Of a stretch of DNA of 64,000 bases, positions 9,960 to 63,293 are shown in pieces; the first letter of the stretch is position 1, and each line of letters begins with the position of its first letter. Source of the stretch: Anthopleura xanthogrammica (Eukaryota > Cnidaria > Anthozoa > Actiniaria > Actiniidae); the NCBI GenBank assembly GCA_964019055.1, contig OZ025206.1:2047001-2111000 (forward strand), written 5' to 3'. A program made the translations under genes and the position numbers. The notes beneath the pieces are model-generated. The model was given only the letters and a program-made list of their open reading frames with translations. It searched no databases and was not told the origin of the DNA.

Positions 9960-10100
9960 CAAGTTTGGGTCACCTTGAGGACATTTTGTATGCCGAGTCT
10001 CCCACCTCTGCCACCATTATGATATACTTTATGACACGCTCTCCACATACGTCTAGCTGTGACGTCATTTTTAGCGTTGTGTCAATTTCCGTTCATCTAT
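9960..10100 (-). pseudogene. Decayed duplicate of an NBEAL WD40 exon
   Basis: This stretch aligns with the 3' part of the NBEAL exon at 10502-10809, including the codons for GGSGGRLSIREL, which here read GGRGGRLGIQNV. It has a GTGACC where the donor would be. Upstream the frame is shifted relative to the parent and an extra 14 or so bases are present, so it is not a usable in-frame duplicate. I estimate roughly three-quarters identity by eye. It looks like an old local duplication past the gene's last exon. Confidence 0.6.
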
Positions 10101-10187
10101 TTTTAAACCCCATGTACATTACTCTTACCCAGTTACAAACGGTACAATTTGGTCGTGTTGGTGTCATGAGGACTGGTTCGAGGCGGG

Positions 10188-38557
<28,370 letters not shown>

Positions 38558-40108
38558 GTTTTTGTTGTGTTCGATCAAACAAGGAATTCTTATAACAGTC
38601 ACCACAGGGAACCCACTGAAGCGGATATCAATAACTCCAGTTGACAGTTTATAAAGAATCGTTTTCAGTGCGCATGCGATTTTATCCCGAATTTCTAGCC
38701 TTCTTTTCCAAGTCGACCTCTCTGAGACTCACAGAGTCATGAGCGAAGCAAATGCAAAAAAAAAAAAAGATAACATAGCGAACGTCGAAGTCGCGAGTGG
38801 TCGACTTGTTCCTCTTGCAGGATTTTCATTTGCGTTTTATATAGCGCGCGCTAAATTATGTACGTTGACCAAGAGCGCAAGCATAATTCAGCGGTGGGAA
38901 GCAAGCTGGAAAAGTCCTTCGTCCAGCGCTTGTGATTCTGGTACAGGTTAGGCTGAGGTTAGGCTGCCTGTACTTTATTCCGCGCGCGTTAGCTAGAGCG
39001 AACGGAGACGAAGGACTTTGCGAAAGTCTACTTAAACCCCGTCTCCACCCCCCACCTGTGCGGTTGGGCCTTATCATAACGAGAGATTATATTTAACCAG
39101 GAGAAGTACTTCATGCTGTCCTTTAGAGTGAATTTAGTCACACTGTTGAATAGTTAGATAAATTTCCCGGGGGGGGGGGGGGGGGGGATAAATTTATCTA
39201 ACTTAGATAACTATTTAGTTGACGTCATCTAAAATAGTAAATGCGCGCCAAAGTAGCGGTATCCCCCCTGAGATTGAAATTTATGTGACGTCAGCTAAAA
39301 TAGTAAATAACTTATCTAATTTAGTTGACGTCAACTATTCAACACTCGGTGTGCCTAAATTCACTCTACTAGTAAAACAATATTCTTTGTCACATCGAGT
39401 TGGGTGTGGCAAAGTGTAAACATTTGGGTGTGGTCGAGCGTCCCGAGTCAGGAGGACATGTGAGTGGAAATACACTACATGAAACCTCTGTAGCAGGGCA
39501 TTACACGTTATTCATCGTGCTCGTGTTAAATAAAATGATGGGGCGTGGTGCAGGGGTAAGGATTACCTATTAATGGCATGTTTGGGTATGATTCTCTGGG
39601 GTCCAAAAAATTTCAGGCATGAAATTTTATCGCTTGACATGAACCGGAAGTCAGTTCAAATTTCATGCTCAGTATGACATTTTATCGCTGGATATGAACC
39701 GGAAGTCAAATTAAATTTCATGGTGTTGGAAAAAACGCAGTGTCTAAACAACTTATTTATTCAGTAAAGTAAAAAATCGCATTACAAAGAATATTGGGCT
39801 GAAAAAATATTTGAATAAAGGAAAGTGACATTTCGCTTCACTATCATAGGTCTTTCAATCCACGCATAAAAACCGCCAGTCAAAAATTTGTTCAGAGTAG
39901 CACTTCAGAAATTTTCTTCCTCAAAACACGATTATGACCAGGCGTTCCTTCCGCAAGTCAATTTGCTTTGCCTAGGGTGGGGTAGGGATGGTTTTAGGCA
40001 CCTCTGAAAATAGACAATCGAATGATTATCGTAATAAATTCACAAAACTGATGAACCACGAACCCTGAGGTTGAAAATAAACGAGCACCAAGCTTGGAAG
40101 CTGCTCTG
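38558..40108. promoter_or_regulatory. Shared 5' region between NBEAL and SH3BP5
   Basis: The two start codons face apart across 1.55 kb. The NBEAL-proximal 450 bases are richer in CG dinucleotides (CGCGCGC, TCGCGAG) than the surrounding DNA and are the likely promoter side. A MITE (39123-39369) lies in the middle. No TATA box was obvious near either ATG. Confidence 0.4.
39123..39369. mobile_element. MITE in the NBEAL/SH3BP5 intergenic region
   Basis: TAGAGTGAATTTAG and GTTGAATAGTTAG are mirrored by AACTATTCAACAC and CTAAATTCACTCTA. Inside are GTTGACGTCA repeats and a poly-G tract of about 17. Confidence 0.78.
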
Positions 40109-43100
40109 ATGGCTTCCTCTTCGAATCCTAGTCCTAGTACACTAAATACTACCGAAGATGGAGAAGAAAATAGTGGCGATGAAGATGAGAATGATGAAAT
40201 GCTTGATCCTCGCGTGAAGGTAAACTTATAGTAGAAAATCAGAATACTGACATTTCTAACCCACAGAGACAAAAACAAGAAAGACGTTTACTGTAATACG
40301 ATTTTGCACTTAAATTAACGCTATTCTTAACAATGTTGAACTATTTTAACGTTCAAAGGTCGAGCTAGAACGGTTGAATTCAGCTACAACTAGCATCAAT
40401 GAATTGGAGCAAGAATTAGAGGTAAGACGCAGGTTTTTCATGTGTAAACTGATCTTTTCTTGGTTTCCCTTTGTGGGAGATTTTTACCGATAAGAAACGA
40501 TCAATTCAAAGTGTAATTTGATGTATAAAAGCAGAACAAATTAAGTCTTTCGTTGTGGAATTCATTTGTTGAAACTGAAAGAAAAAAACGTCAAAGACGA
40601 TTTTTCACACGTAGATTCAAGCTCAAAATGATGAAGCGTTTTCTTTTTCTGAATTAAACTTATGCAAATAATTACAATCATTCCCAAATGTAAATAAGAA
40701 AGATTATAAGGTGAGATGAGATAATGGTATACCTTTCACCTACTTTTATTAATTTTATTATTTTGTAGGAAATGCACGCAGTCTTTAGACAAACGTTGAG
40801 CGAGTCAGCCTTTGTGCTGAAGACTCAAGCAAACATTCTTGGCAAGTGTGTAAAACAGTCAAGACCATATCATGAAAAATTAGAGATAGCCAAACAGGTA
40901 AGTTCCTTCTCCGGAATATGAGACATTAATACAAAGAGTAGTAACTCCTGAGGGATTTGACTTAGAAAAAAAATGTCTCATTTTTCATTCATCTCTTTCT
41001 CACTAACTTCTTACTTTTACTTTTTCAATATTTTTTTTCTTTCCACTTCCTATTTTCTTTAAAAAAAATACATATGTTTTCAGGAAGGTATCTTGCAATT
41101 GCTCCAATATCTCTTGTATTTCTCTAGTGGCCTTTTAACTATAGATTGCATTAAGCTTCATCTAATTATATATTAAGCATACCTGTCCTAATTTATATAA
41201 ATGCATGACCAACACAGCCTAAAGTATCTTACATTTTAAATTTCGCTTCTGTTAATTAACCAAAAATATAATTTGTTTTTCATCTAAAGAAAATTTCATA
41301 ATTTGGTCAAAAAAAAAAAAATACCCAGATGTCTGTGGCTTAACATTGATCACATAACGAAAACGAGCTAATACTATAATCTTAATACTATAATCTTTCC
41401 ATGCAGCATAGATTTCTTGCATTTGTCTCAATATGGATACTTACACATTTTACCACTTTTCAATGCCCAACAAAATCTATCAAGGCATTGTAAAATAGGC
41501 ATAATAGAATAAAGCCTGGTTAACACTGGCGACAAGCACAGATAGTCTTTCATGGTTATAGTTAACCCCTTTATATTTGGACAGAAAAAAACATTCAGTC
41601 ATCCTTAAAGTCTACACTTGCATATGTCGTTATGCTTATGCTTGCATCGCTAGTGTGAACCATGCTTAACTGTTATAAATCTAGCATTCTGATTGGATGG
41701 GAGCATGTGCATTATGAGAGCACACAGCACATACACGTTCTTCTATTTTGTCATTCATATCCAAAATAATCGCTACTCTAATTTTTATTTTATAAAAGAA
41801 ATAAAAAAAACTTGCTTGCTGTGCTCTACTGTGAAGTTATATTTATTTGCACTTTGGGATTTGCATGACACTAGAGAAGTGTTGAGAAGCACGCCGCTAT
41901 GCATCCTGCATTTCCTATATAGCACTTCTCTCATGTTCTGTCAATCCCTGCATGCTTTACAACTGCACACAGCACACACCCACATTTTCTAATTTTTTAT
42001 CATACTGTGTAGATGATTGAAGTATGTACATGTGGTGGGCCATGTGTGGAGTCAAAAAACACTTGAGTTTGCCATACCTCAATAATTGCTCTAAAACGTT
42101 TCTCTAATTCCGTCACTTTCAATGGCCGTTATCCTTTTAAAAAACATGAATGACACTTTATATTCTTTAAAAAACCACTAATGTGTTTTTATATAGATTC
42201 AAGTTGAAACACAAAAGGCAGCTCTTAAATATGAAAGAACATGTAGTCAACACCAAGCCGCCAAGCATATGGTTGGAAGAGCAGAACAGAAGCTCGCATC
42301 AACATCAACAGAACACAAGAGCTTGGATCCTGCTTGGCAGGAAATGCTCAACAAGGCCATTAAGAAAGTAAGAGATTAAAACAAGATTCACATTTCATAC
42401 TGAAATATTTTCTTTTTAGACCTCTTTTAATAGCTTCATATGCAAATTGCCCATTTCGGACCACATGATTTGCCCTTGAGAAGTGTTCTTTTATTATTGA
42501 TATTAAATATTCAAGATCACGTACCGTTAAGCAAATTTTGAGTCAAATATACCAAAAAATTGCATATTTTACAAAATATCCCACTTTTTAATCCCCTAAG
42601 CATGCGCTTAGAGCAGTAGCGCGGAATGCTTGATGTATGTATTCAAATGATCTAAAGAAAGTGTGAAAGAGATTCTGAAATTGGTACAATGACGCTATAA
42701 CAGGGGCGTATCCAGGATTTTCCAAAGGGGGTGGACAGTTCTGAAAAATCAACCATTTTGTTTGCCCTCTCCAAAATGCTGACCCCCCCCCCCCACCCCC
42801 CAAAGAAAAAAGAAAGAAAGAAAAAGAGGGAATTTTCCCTGGGCACCCAACAGCTAGTCCCGTTATTTTTTATTGCGACAGCCAGATTGTTTTATTATTT
42901 ATGACTCCTTTTCCACAAAAGGGGGGGGGGGGGGTAACCACACCAGGGGCTTATCAAGGATTTTGTTCAGATAGGGGTGCAGGGCACAAACTCAGCCCAG
43001 GGAGGAATGCAACCCTTAGAATCAAGAAAAGAAAACATTTCGTATTGCAATTGGGTATGTTTAAAATGGAGGGATAAGGTTGCTTGGGGGGGTGTGCACC

Positions 43101-46100
43101 CCCTGCAACCCTTCCCCTGGATCTGCCCCTGTGCACCCTAGGACCCTCCCTAGATACGCTCCTGTATATTAATGCAAATCACCTATTATGATAAAGGAAG
43201 GAATGGATTATAGATTTAATCCATTGAGTGTTTTTACTTGTGTGTGTGTGGGGGAGTTGTTTTTATTACATCCACTATTAGAAAATATATCCTTGATCAA
43301 CCTGGAAGAAATATGCCATTTCCTTACCACCCACTTACCAGTAATTATATGTTTTTGAGGGTGATTTTTTCTCAAACTTTTGCTATATCATATTTACTCA
43401 TTTAAGCGCTGCCCCCGAGTAGTAAAAATTTTAAAGAGTGCTTTGGGGGTTTATCTAGTAAATACAGCATATTAATGATAAAAAAAACATAACCAAATAG
43501 AATGCATGGAATGAAAACATGAAATGTTCCTGCTGTACTGCTCACAGAAACATATGTTGCTTCTCGGAAGCAAAATTTATCTCACGTAACAATGCTTTGC
43601 ACATGGCTTAACTAAGAAACATTGAGGAAACATGTGCGCGGTGAATATGTTCCTGAAAATAATTTCTAAATTCCAATTGGAATCCAGTTGAAGAAGAGCC
43701 ACTCTGTGGAATCCACTGTTAACTCTCATTTTTTTTTTTTTTTAATTTTTTTTATTTTTTAATTTTTTTTATTTATGGGTTCTTTTATCTTAATAAAGAA
43801 ATTTCACTTCAATCTTAGGTCATGGACTCAGAACTTGAAAAACAGAAAAGTGAACAAGAACACCTAGAAACAGCACACAGACTAACATTAGCCAATAAAA
43901 CGGTTTCAGACCTTAAAACAAAACTCAAGTCAGCCATCAATAAATCCAAGTAAGTCAATGTTTTTTATTGCATTTAAGTCTTTTCTCTTTGAATCTTTGA
44001 ATCTTTTCTTTTGAAGCGCCAAATTACTGGGAGATGATAGTGTAGCTATCTATATTTGAATTAACAATGTAAAACTTAATCAGTATGAGAGATTCTGTCC
44101 TGTTTTTATGAGATCTTTTGTACGCATTTATAAAGGATAAGCTGTTGTTGAAGTTGGTACAAAGGTGAATAAGTGATGAGGCAAAACAGCGATTTAGAAA
44201 GGGTCGCTTAACGATAATTTCATATTTAAGATATATGACTTGAGTTGGCAAAATTTAAAACAAAAATTATATTTAAAATGTATTTAAAATCCATAACAAA
44301 CTTCTAGTCTGATAAAAACGAATGCGTTGGCAAAATGCAAATTATTGAAATTCTTGAACAGATGAAGTTAAAGATTAGTACAAACCGCGTCGCGAGTTGC
44401 GTTCAGATTCATTCATCATGCCTCCTACGGTAGATAAGATATTGTGCTGTGTATGATATCCGAAAAACACCTGCAATCTAGCTAGTAGTTTCGATTCGTG
44501 TTATTCAAGGAGGGACCAAAGATTAACGTCAGTAAATCGTCAATCAAGTTCTAGAAGCATGTAAATAGTTAGCAAATGAAAAGCGTCGCATTTCTAAGAC
44601 ATCAAGGACTCGCTTTTACAGCGAGGTTTTGATGAGCACGCACAACAAATTTCAACCCATTTTAGAAATTCATTAAAATATATATTAGATTTTTATGTGC
44701 GTGTTGATTGTTCATCCATCTGTTCATTTTTCCACCCACCAACCCACCCATTTATCTTTCTATTATAGGTGTATTCGTTTTCATTTGCTTATCCATTCGT
44801 TCGTTCTTTCTTTCATTTGTTCTATATCTTCATACGTTCGTTCGTTTTTCATCCATCCATCCCATCCCATCCCATCCCATCCCATCCCATCCCATCCCAT
44901 CCCATCCCATCCCATCCCATCCCATCCCATCCCATCCCATCCCATCCCATCCCATCCCATCCCATCCCATCCCATCCCATCCCATCCCATCCCATCCCAT
45001 CCCATCCCATCCCATCCCATCCCATCCCATCCCATCCCATCCCATCCCATCCCATCCCATCCCATCCCATCCCATCCCATCCCATCCCATCCCATCCCAT
45101 CCCATCCCATCCCATCCCATCCCATCCCATCCCATCCCATCCCATCCCATCACATCACATTCATCCATCCATCCACCCATCCCATCTCACCCATCACATC
45201 CCATCCCATCTCATCCATCCATCCATCCAACCATCCCATCTCACCCTTCACATCCTATCCCATCTCATTCATCCATCCATCCACCCATCTCATCTCACCC
45301 ATCACATCCCATCCCATCTCATCCATCTATTCGTTCATTGCTTTGTTTATTTATTCTCTCATTCATGCATTCTTTTATTCATTCGCTTATCCATATTTTC
45401 GTTCTTTCTTTCTCTCTTTCATTCATACATCCATCCCCAATAAATCCATCCCCAATAAATCCATTGCTTGTCTTTTTGGAAAACTATGTACGCTATCTTA
45501 GTTTTTTATAATTTACTAATAGCGTAGGGAAAAAATACATCCATGACTTCATTCTTTCCATATTTCAAACGGCTCTCATTTAATCCTATTATCTAATTGA
45601 GCTATGTTATTTTTAATAGGATTTATTTCGACCTACGCGACAAGTACATGGAAGTCCTCGAGGTAAGTCCTGCAGGCATTTCTTGTTTGCTTCACAAGGA
45701 TTTTCTTGTTGTTGAACTAAGTCGGCTACACTTCCGTCCGCGAATTATTTCTCAAGTCAGTTATAATGCCGTTAAAACCTTAATCAGAGAAAAAAGGAAG
45801 CGTAAAACTAGTGTCGAAACTAGCGACGGACCAGTTTTCATTCCTAATAGAAAAATTGACAAATCTTTTTTTTAATTCAACCCAATGGTTGCTATGGATA
45901 TTTCGAGAAAATTAGTAATAAGAGAGTTAAAGTCCTACGAGACACTTACAAAATTTTCTTTTCATGAATTTTAGGAACACAAGCAACGAATAATTTCTTT
46001 ACAAAAACAACTAAAAGACTCAAAGCAAAGCTACTCGAGCTCATTGAGGAAGCTCGAAAGTATTAGTGATGAGATTCACGAAATGAGACGAAGTCAAAGT

Positions 46101-46292
46101 CAACTAGAGTTGTGTCTTTCGCCAAGGCAAGATGGCGTCGGGGCTGAGAGTCCGTCATCCTCGTCTGAAAATGCTTTTGCGGATTGTTCTGATATTACTG
46201 AAATGAAAAGAAAACTAGAAGCGTCGATAGATGCCGGAAGTATAGATGGGAACTCAGAAGAACACAGGGTTGAAACAACTACTACAGAGTAG
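40109..46292 (+). CDS. SH3BP5: SH3BP5-type Rab11 guanine nucleotide exchange factor
   Basis: Seven exons: 40109-40219 (ATG), 40359-40421, 40769-40897, 42197-42367, 43819-43949, 45620-45662 and 45975-46292 (TAG). They join in phase to give 321 residues, against roughly 390-455 for vertebrate SH3BP5L and SH3BP5. The family is an almost all-helical coiled-coil protein that activates Rab11. Landmarks are DPRVKVELERLNSATTSINE, LSESAFVLKTQANILGKCV, SRPYHEKLE, AALKYERTCSQHQAAKHMVG and YFDLRDKYMEVLEEHKQRI. The start is supported by the acidic low-complexity leader (GDEDENDEMLDPRVK) found in the family. The tail after the coiled coil is short and Ser/Glu-rich. Intron 5 carries a CCCAT array of about 300 bases. 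Its ATG is 1.55 kb from that of NBEAL on the other strand. Confidence 0.93.
42702..43165. mobile_element. Inverted-repeat element with CAGGGGCG ends
   Basis: CAGGGGCGTATCCAGG at the left is mirrored by CCCTAGATACGCTCCTG at the right. Internal fragments repeat the same motif. Poly-G tracts lie inside. Single ends of the same kind occur at about 32695, 56845 and 58465. It is in SH3BP5 intron 4. Confidence 0.6.
44850..45150. repeat. CCCAT pentanucleotide array, pure, about 58 units
   Basis: Uninterrupted CCCAT units in SH3BP5 intron 5, decaying into CCAT and CATCTCACC modules to about 45330. Confidence 0.97.
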
Positions 46293-46528
46293 GAAAAAAG
46301 CAAAAAACAAAGATGTCAATATTTAAAAAAATTCCGCTAAGAAAAATGCTCAAAGTATAACTTATAAAATTAGAACCGAATTAGGAAGGACCGAAGGAAG
46401 GAAGGAATAGAGTATGGACTGAGGAAAATATTGTATAAAGTAAGATATTTATGTAAGTCTAGCTGCTACAGCACATGACATTATTTAAGACATACATTGT
46501 GATTTGACTTCTTCAAAATTCTTATAAG

Positions 46529-46658
46529 TTATTGCGATTTTGAGCCCCAAAACGGGTTTATATTGGCCGCTAGTTGCGACTTCGGCCAATACGGAATACA
46601 TTTTCTCCCAACGTCGTCAATATAACCCGTATTGGCGACTCAAAATCGCAATAAGTTT
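46529..46658. mobile_element. Short palindromic MITE downstream of SH3BP5
   Basis: TTATTGCGATTTTGAG is mirrored by CTCAAAATCGCAATAA, and ACGGGTTTATATTGG by the reverse of ATATAACCCGTATTGG. Confidence 0.72.
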
Positions 46659-47143
46659 TGTATCACGATTTTGTTATCGCGCGGCAATTCTGAGCTCATT
46701 GGGTATATATTGGCGGCTCTCTCCCGATCAAACTTATTGAGGAGAATCGCGATACTTTCTTTTATGTTTCTGGTTGTTGTTTATTCATCTTTAAATGTCA
46801 TAAGATGCATTTGCAACATCTTCTATCAGTGTCCGTTTTGAAGATATAAATAATTTTTGTTTTTGTTGCCCCCCAAAACGCAAAGCATTATGTGGATGTG
46901 AAAGTGGGAAATTGTTGAGCGCCACAATTTTCATCGTATATAAATATTAACACGACTTGCAACGCTGCTAACAAAGGCGTGATGTTCTCAGCCAATCAAT
47001 TTAATATTTTGGTGCAACGTTGGTCAAGTTATCGTTCCTTATATTCATACTTTTGTTATAGAAAAGTTCCTACGTGTGAATCAGTGATATCAATCTCAAA
47101 TCTTGTTATGTGCAACAGTAGTTGCACCATGCTTCGGGGCCAC

Positions 47144-47315
47144 AAAGGTGCGGATACAAGGTGCAACATTGCGCGCAATTTGTTACAAGCAGGCAATCGA
47201 TGTTGCGAGCTTTGTCACACGACGCAATTTGTTGCACGCAATGCTGCTGAAGTAGAAAACAATCCTGCTACAGCAACATTGCCTGTAATATTGCACCGTG
47301 TGTCCGCACTCTTAA
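47144..47315. mobile_element. MITE, TTGCACGCAATGTTGC family
   Basis: AAAGGTGCGGATACAAGGTG at the left is mirrored by CACCGTGTGTCCGCACTCTT at the right. The centre is GCAACATT/AATGTTGC-rich. A related copy is at 49284-49434. Confidence 0.75.
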
Positions 47316-49114
47316 TCTCTAACATCGTCACTACTTTACCGTACCGTGACGTCATGAGAAATTTCAGCATTGTGATTGGTCAAAACAGTGTGCTGTTATG
47401 ATAATGACATGGCCTTTTATTGGTTGCGCATTCACCAAGTGACTTGTCTTTCATTGTTGTCCATTCTTTACCATGATTAAAGTTGCCGAAATTTTTTTCA
47501 CAAATCGTTATCGTTGATAGGAGATGTCAATTAGACTAAAGCCCCATTCACACCAACTAACCTTGATATTTATTAATTTATCTAACGCATTTCCTTCGTC
47601 GTTTGGCTGCCATCTTTATACAGGGTTCAAACTACATCCCCAAAGTAGTTTTTTAAAAGAAGGTTTGAAAGTTGTTTAGTTTGGCGTACAGGCTGATGGA
47701 AGGGCACTTGTTCAACTAAACAACCTTTAAACATGTTTAAAGGTCCGGTGTGAATGGGATATAAGATGAGAAAGCGTCACTCAATTACCTAACAGAACAG
47801 TTTTCGTACGACTGAAAAACTTACGTCACGGACTGCGCTTTGCCGTGACTGTGTCAGATTCGTGCCGTGTATGAAAATATTGGACATTTGGTGCCGTGTC
47901 CGCCTTCGCTAACCGCGCCTTTTGCCGTGACTTTTCACACATACAAAATCTGCTCTACAAAACGTTGCATTGTAAAAAAATTATTCCTATGCTTTTTGTA
48001 TTTATTTCCATATTTATTGCTTGAAAGATAGTGTGGTTTAGTCCATCGTACTTGTACTTTCTATTCTTGTCCCGTTGAGGTCATCAGGTTGAATCTTTGG
48101 GGAGAAGGGAGGGTAAGAGGATTCCGACGCTGCAGTTTAAAGGCGATGTAACACGAGACAATTTGCAACCACGATTTTTCGCGCAACGCTTTTAAAAAAC
48201 ACCGAGACTTATACAATAAACGAAAGCTCATTTGCGCGTATAAAATACGGGTTATGCGAATTTATTTAATATCACGATACCGAGGCTATCCGAAAATAAA
48301 ATGTTCAAAATTGCGTTAACACTCAAAAGGATGAGTAGATGTAGTGCTGTAGATTCGATTATAACGTTGTTGAGTAGTGAACTGACTACCATTTCTACCG
48401 AAATTGTCTTATTATTATTGCCGAAAGGTATGGACGTCATTTATGATACATTGTTTTATTCCTACCAATTAATGTATTTAGTGATCCACGTTTTTGTACC
48501 ATACATGAAGTACCATGCGACTAAAGCGGGGAAGGGTCGGGAAAAGGCTGGGGAAAGGCTGGATCAAGACGAATGAACAATTTTCTTATTCCAGTCGCAG
48601 AGAATATCTACATTATTAATCAATGGCACTGTAGTGGATACTCAATTTTTCTTGTTTTTGGATCGATATTATTATAATCACAAATAAGGGATCATTGTTC
48701 GTGAGAAGACGTAACGATTGATACATTGATTGTTATAGTATTAACATTGTATAAACAGATAATATTAGAGTAAACATAGTTCGTAATTACACTCTACTTC
48801 ACATTCTTAAAAATGAGGTCGGAGACGAAAAAATATTATAGTGAACAAAAAATAACATGATGAATAACGTTAATCTTTCTTTCATTTTTCTCTCTTTTTT
48901 TCTCTTTCTTTTTCCGTAATTTTTTTTTTCTTTTCTCCTGCAGTTGCCAGCGTACATTGTACTCGCATAGTTTATGCATGACTACAAATAAAAGGGGAAG
49001 AGAGGGTGCTTTAACTAGCAGGGTTTGTTTACAATAAGCATCTCTTGATTCTGGCATTATGAAGTTGTTTGTTGTTCTAACTGATCACAGGTGCACCACA
49101 GGTAACCCATATTC

Positions 49115-61160
<12,046 letters not shown>

Positions 61161-62687
61161 CTGAAATATTAAAAAACAAAGAGAATACAAATTAATACAC
61201 AGTCAGTTATAAACAGTGTCATACAACAGGAGGGAAATTTGCATGAGCAATCGCTCAGCCACTGAACTGTAACAGCTTGATCGTGGCCATCAATAACCGG
61301 AAAAATCATTTCAAGACCCCAACTTGCTTAAAAATCACTCAAAAAGCTTAATAAAGTATCACACTTTTATTTATAAGCATTTTTTCAGTATTAGAATCCT
61401 ATTTTTACAAACTCTCCTAGGTTTGGAGCGAAGCGATGAGTTACACAGGGACCCCAAAAGGTAAATAACCTGTCATACAACACCAAAATCGTTATTGGGT
61501 AGTTCCAGAAAACATCCATACCTATACCACGGGTGGCATCAAATTTCTTACCCTCCCCTTGCCTTAGGTAATTCCAAAATGATTCTAGCCCCCTGGCCCA
61601 AGGACTAAGAATACAATTATATATATCTGAGCTGCGATAAAAGTACATTGCAACTAAATCCTTCAGGGATATTAAACAATTTATAAGTAGACAAGACAAT
61701 ACTGTACATAAAAAATTTTTCTAAAGGTTCTTAAACCTAAATAATTTAAAAATTCAAGAATTTGAAGAAGTTTCCTCTTTGAAAAAGTTTCAATTTATTC
61801 CATTAGATTTAAGGCGCATTTATGACTTAAGGTTTTATGCAAAGTGGGTTTGTAAAGAGAATTTTTTTTTCAATTTTAACTTATTTCATGTCAAGGCACG
61901 CCTTGTTTCAGTGAATATAATTGACTTGCAAATGCCTAAGGGTACAAAAATAATGTGATTACTAACTGCATGAGGTAGCTGTGACCTTATATTCTATTCA
62001 GCTGTGCTTATATAACTATTACCCCAAAACCTTGTCATAGAAATGTAAACCAAAAACAACGTCATTCGAAATTAACCACATGATTTATAGCAGTGAAGCC
62101 TTAATTTCAGTTTCAAAATTAATTTAAACATAATACTGTATTATGTACATGAGTAAGAAGAACTAGATAAATTCTAGAGACTAGATACTGGTACCAGTAT
62201 TTTTGAAGTGCTAACTCTGACTAGAAATTTTTTAAAGATGAGTATTTAAAAAAAAATATTTTTGTTGCTATTTTTAAAAATGATCTGTAAAAAAAGTTTA
62301 AAATCTTTTTAAAAAGAAAATTGCAGGTTTCGATCCCGGTTTAAAATTTTTGATTTTAATGAACTTAGCTTGTTCCTTTTGCCTGATCAGTGTGCCGCTG
62401 CATGAAGTAGAAAATAATAGTTAGAGGTTATCAAGGTCATCGCAAACTACCTGTACTCTATAACGTCTAAAATTACCTGATAATTACCAAAGCATATTCT
62501 GCTTAAACATACATAATTCTATGCAGATTATGCTTCTTTGAGGATTTTGTTTACACAGAATGTGCTTATTGTCCGGTACTGCAAAACATGCTTATATTCC
62601 CAGTTTTTACACTAGACCTGCGTAACTCCAGATTTGTTTTGGCACTGGTATATTTTCTCGTATTTTCACTGACTGTTGTTCTTCTAT

Positions 62688-63110
62688 AAAACCTTAAGGT
62701 TGATCATTGTACAAGTTGTTTATGAGCAGAAACCTACTGCACTAATAATATCATATTATAATTGGTCATCAAGATAATTAGGTGTGGGAGAGCAGCTAGA
62801 ATTTAACTTCTGAAACCTTAACATTGATCATTGTACAAGTTGTTTATGAGCAGAAACCTACTGCACTAATAATATTATAGTACTATTGGTCATCAAAATA
62901 ATCAGGCGTGGGAGAGCAGCTAGAAATTACCTTATGAAACCTTAACATTGATCATTGTACAAGTTGTTTATGAGCAGAAACCTACTGCACTAATAATATC
63001 ATAGTACTATTGGTGATCAAGATCATCAGGTGTGGGAGAGCAGCTAGAAATTACCTTCTGAAACCTTAACGTTGATCATTGTACAAGTTGTGTACGAACA
63101 CAAAACTACT
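62688..63110. repeat. 124-bp minisatellite upstream of right GPCR
   Basis: Four units in the opposite orientation to 2154-2460; AAACCTTAA recurs at 62688, 62813, 62938 and 63061. Same unit, same position relative to the receptor start, so it was carried with the duplication. Confidence 0.9.
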
Positions 63111-63293
63111 GGGCCAAAAAAGGTAAATATGATTATTGGTCGTCAGTTTTCTTTACAAAAACGTATAGTGCAGTATTTTTTTCTTTTCTTTATCCTTTCC
63201 CAGTTTCCAAACAAGCTCCCGGACATGAGGAGTCTTTCATAGATTGAGTTCAGCTAATCTCCTGCAAGATCTTCTTATACTTATAATTTTACA

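Larger units (their letters stand above)
46293..49114. other. Intergenic region between convergent SH3BP5 and YME1L
   Basis: No exon-like sequence seen. It holds the MITEs at 46529-46658 and 47144-47315, the GTGCCGTG repeat at 47800-47957 and a dispersed repeat at about 48330-48540 whose parts recur at 30790-30840 and 58557-58620. The rest is AT-rich. Confidence 0.6.

Noticed and set aside
44695..45511. Three long plus-strand and three minus-strand frames (HPIPS, MGWDG repeats)
   Set aside because: Translations of the CCCAT pentamer array in SH3BP5 intron 5; a pentamer without stops is open in every frame.
48301..48576. 91-residue plus-strand frame with a hydrophobic stretch
   Set aside because: Parts of it recur at 30790-30840 and 58557-58620 as a dispersed repeat; no family resemblance and no splice context.
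61391..61699. 102-residue minus-strand frame as the YME1L first exon
   Set aside because: No presequence character, no donor in phase with the 61160 acceptor, and its right-hand part overlaps the inverted-arm repeat.
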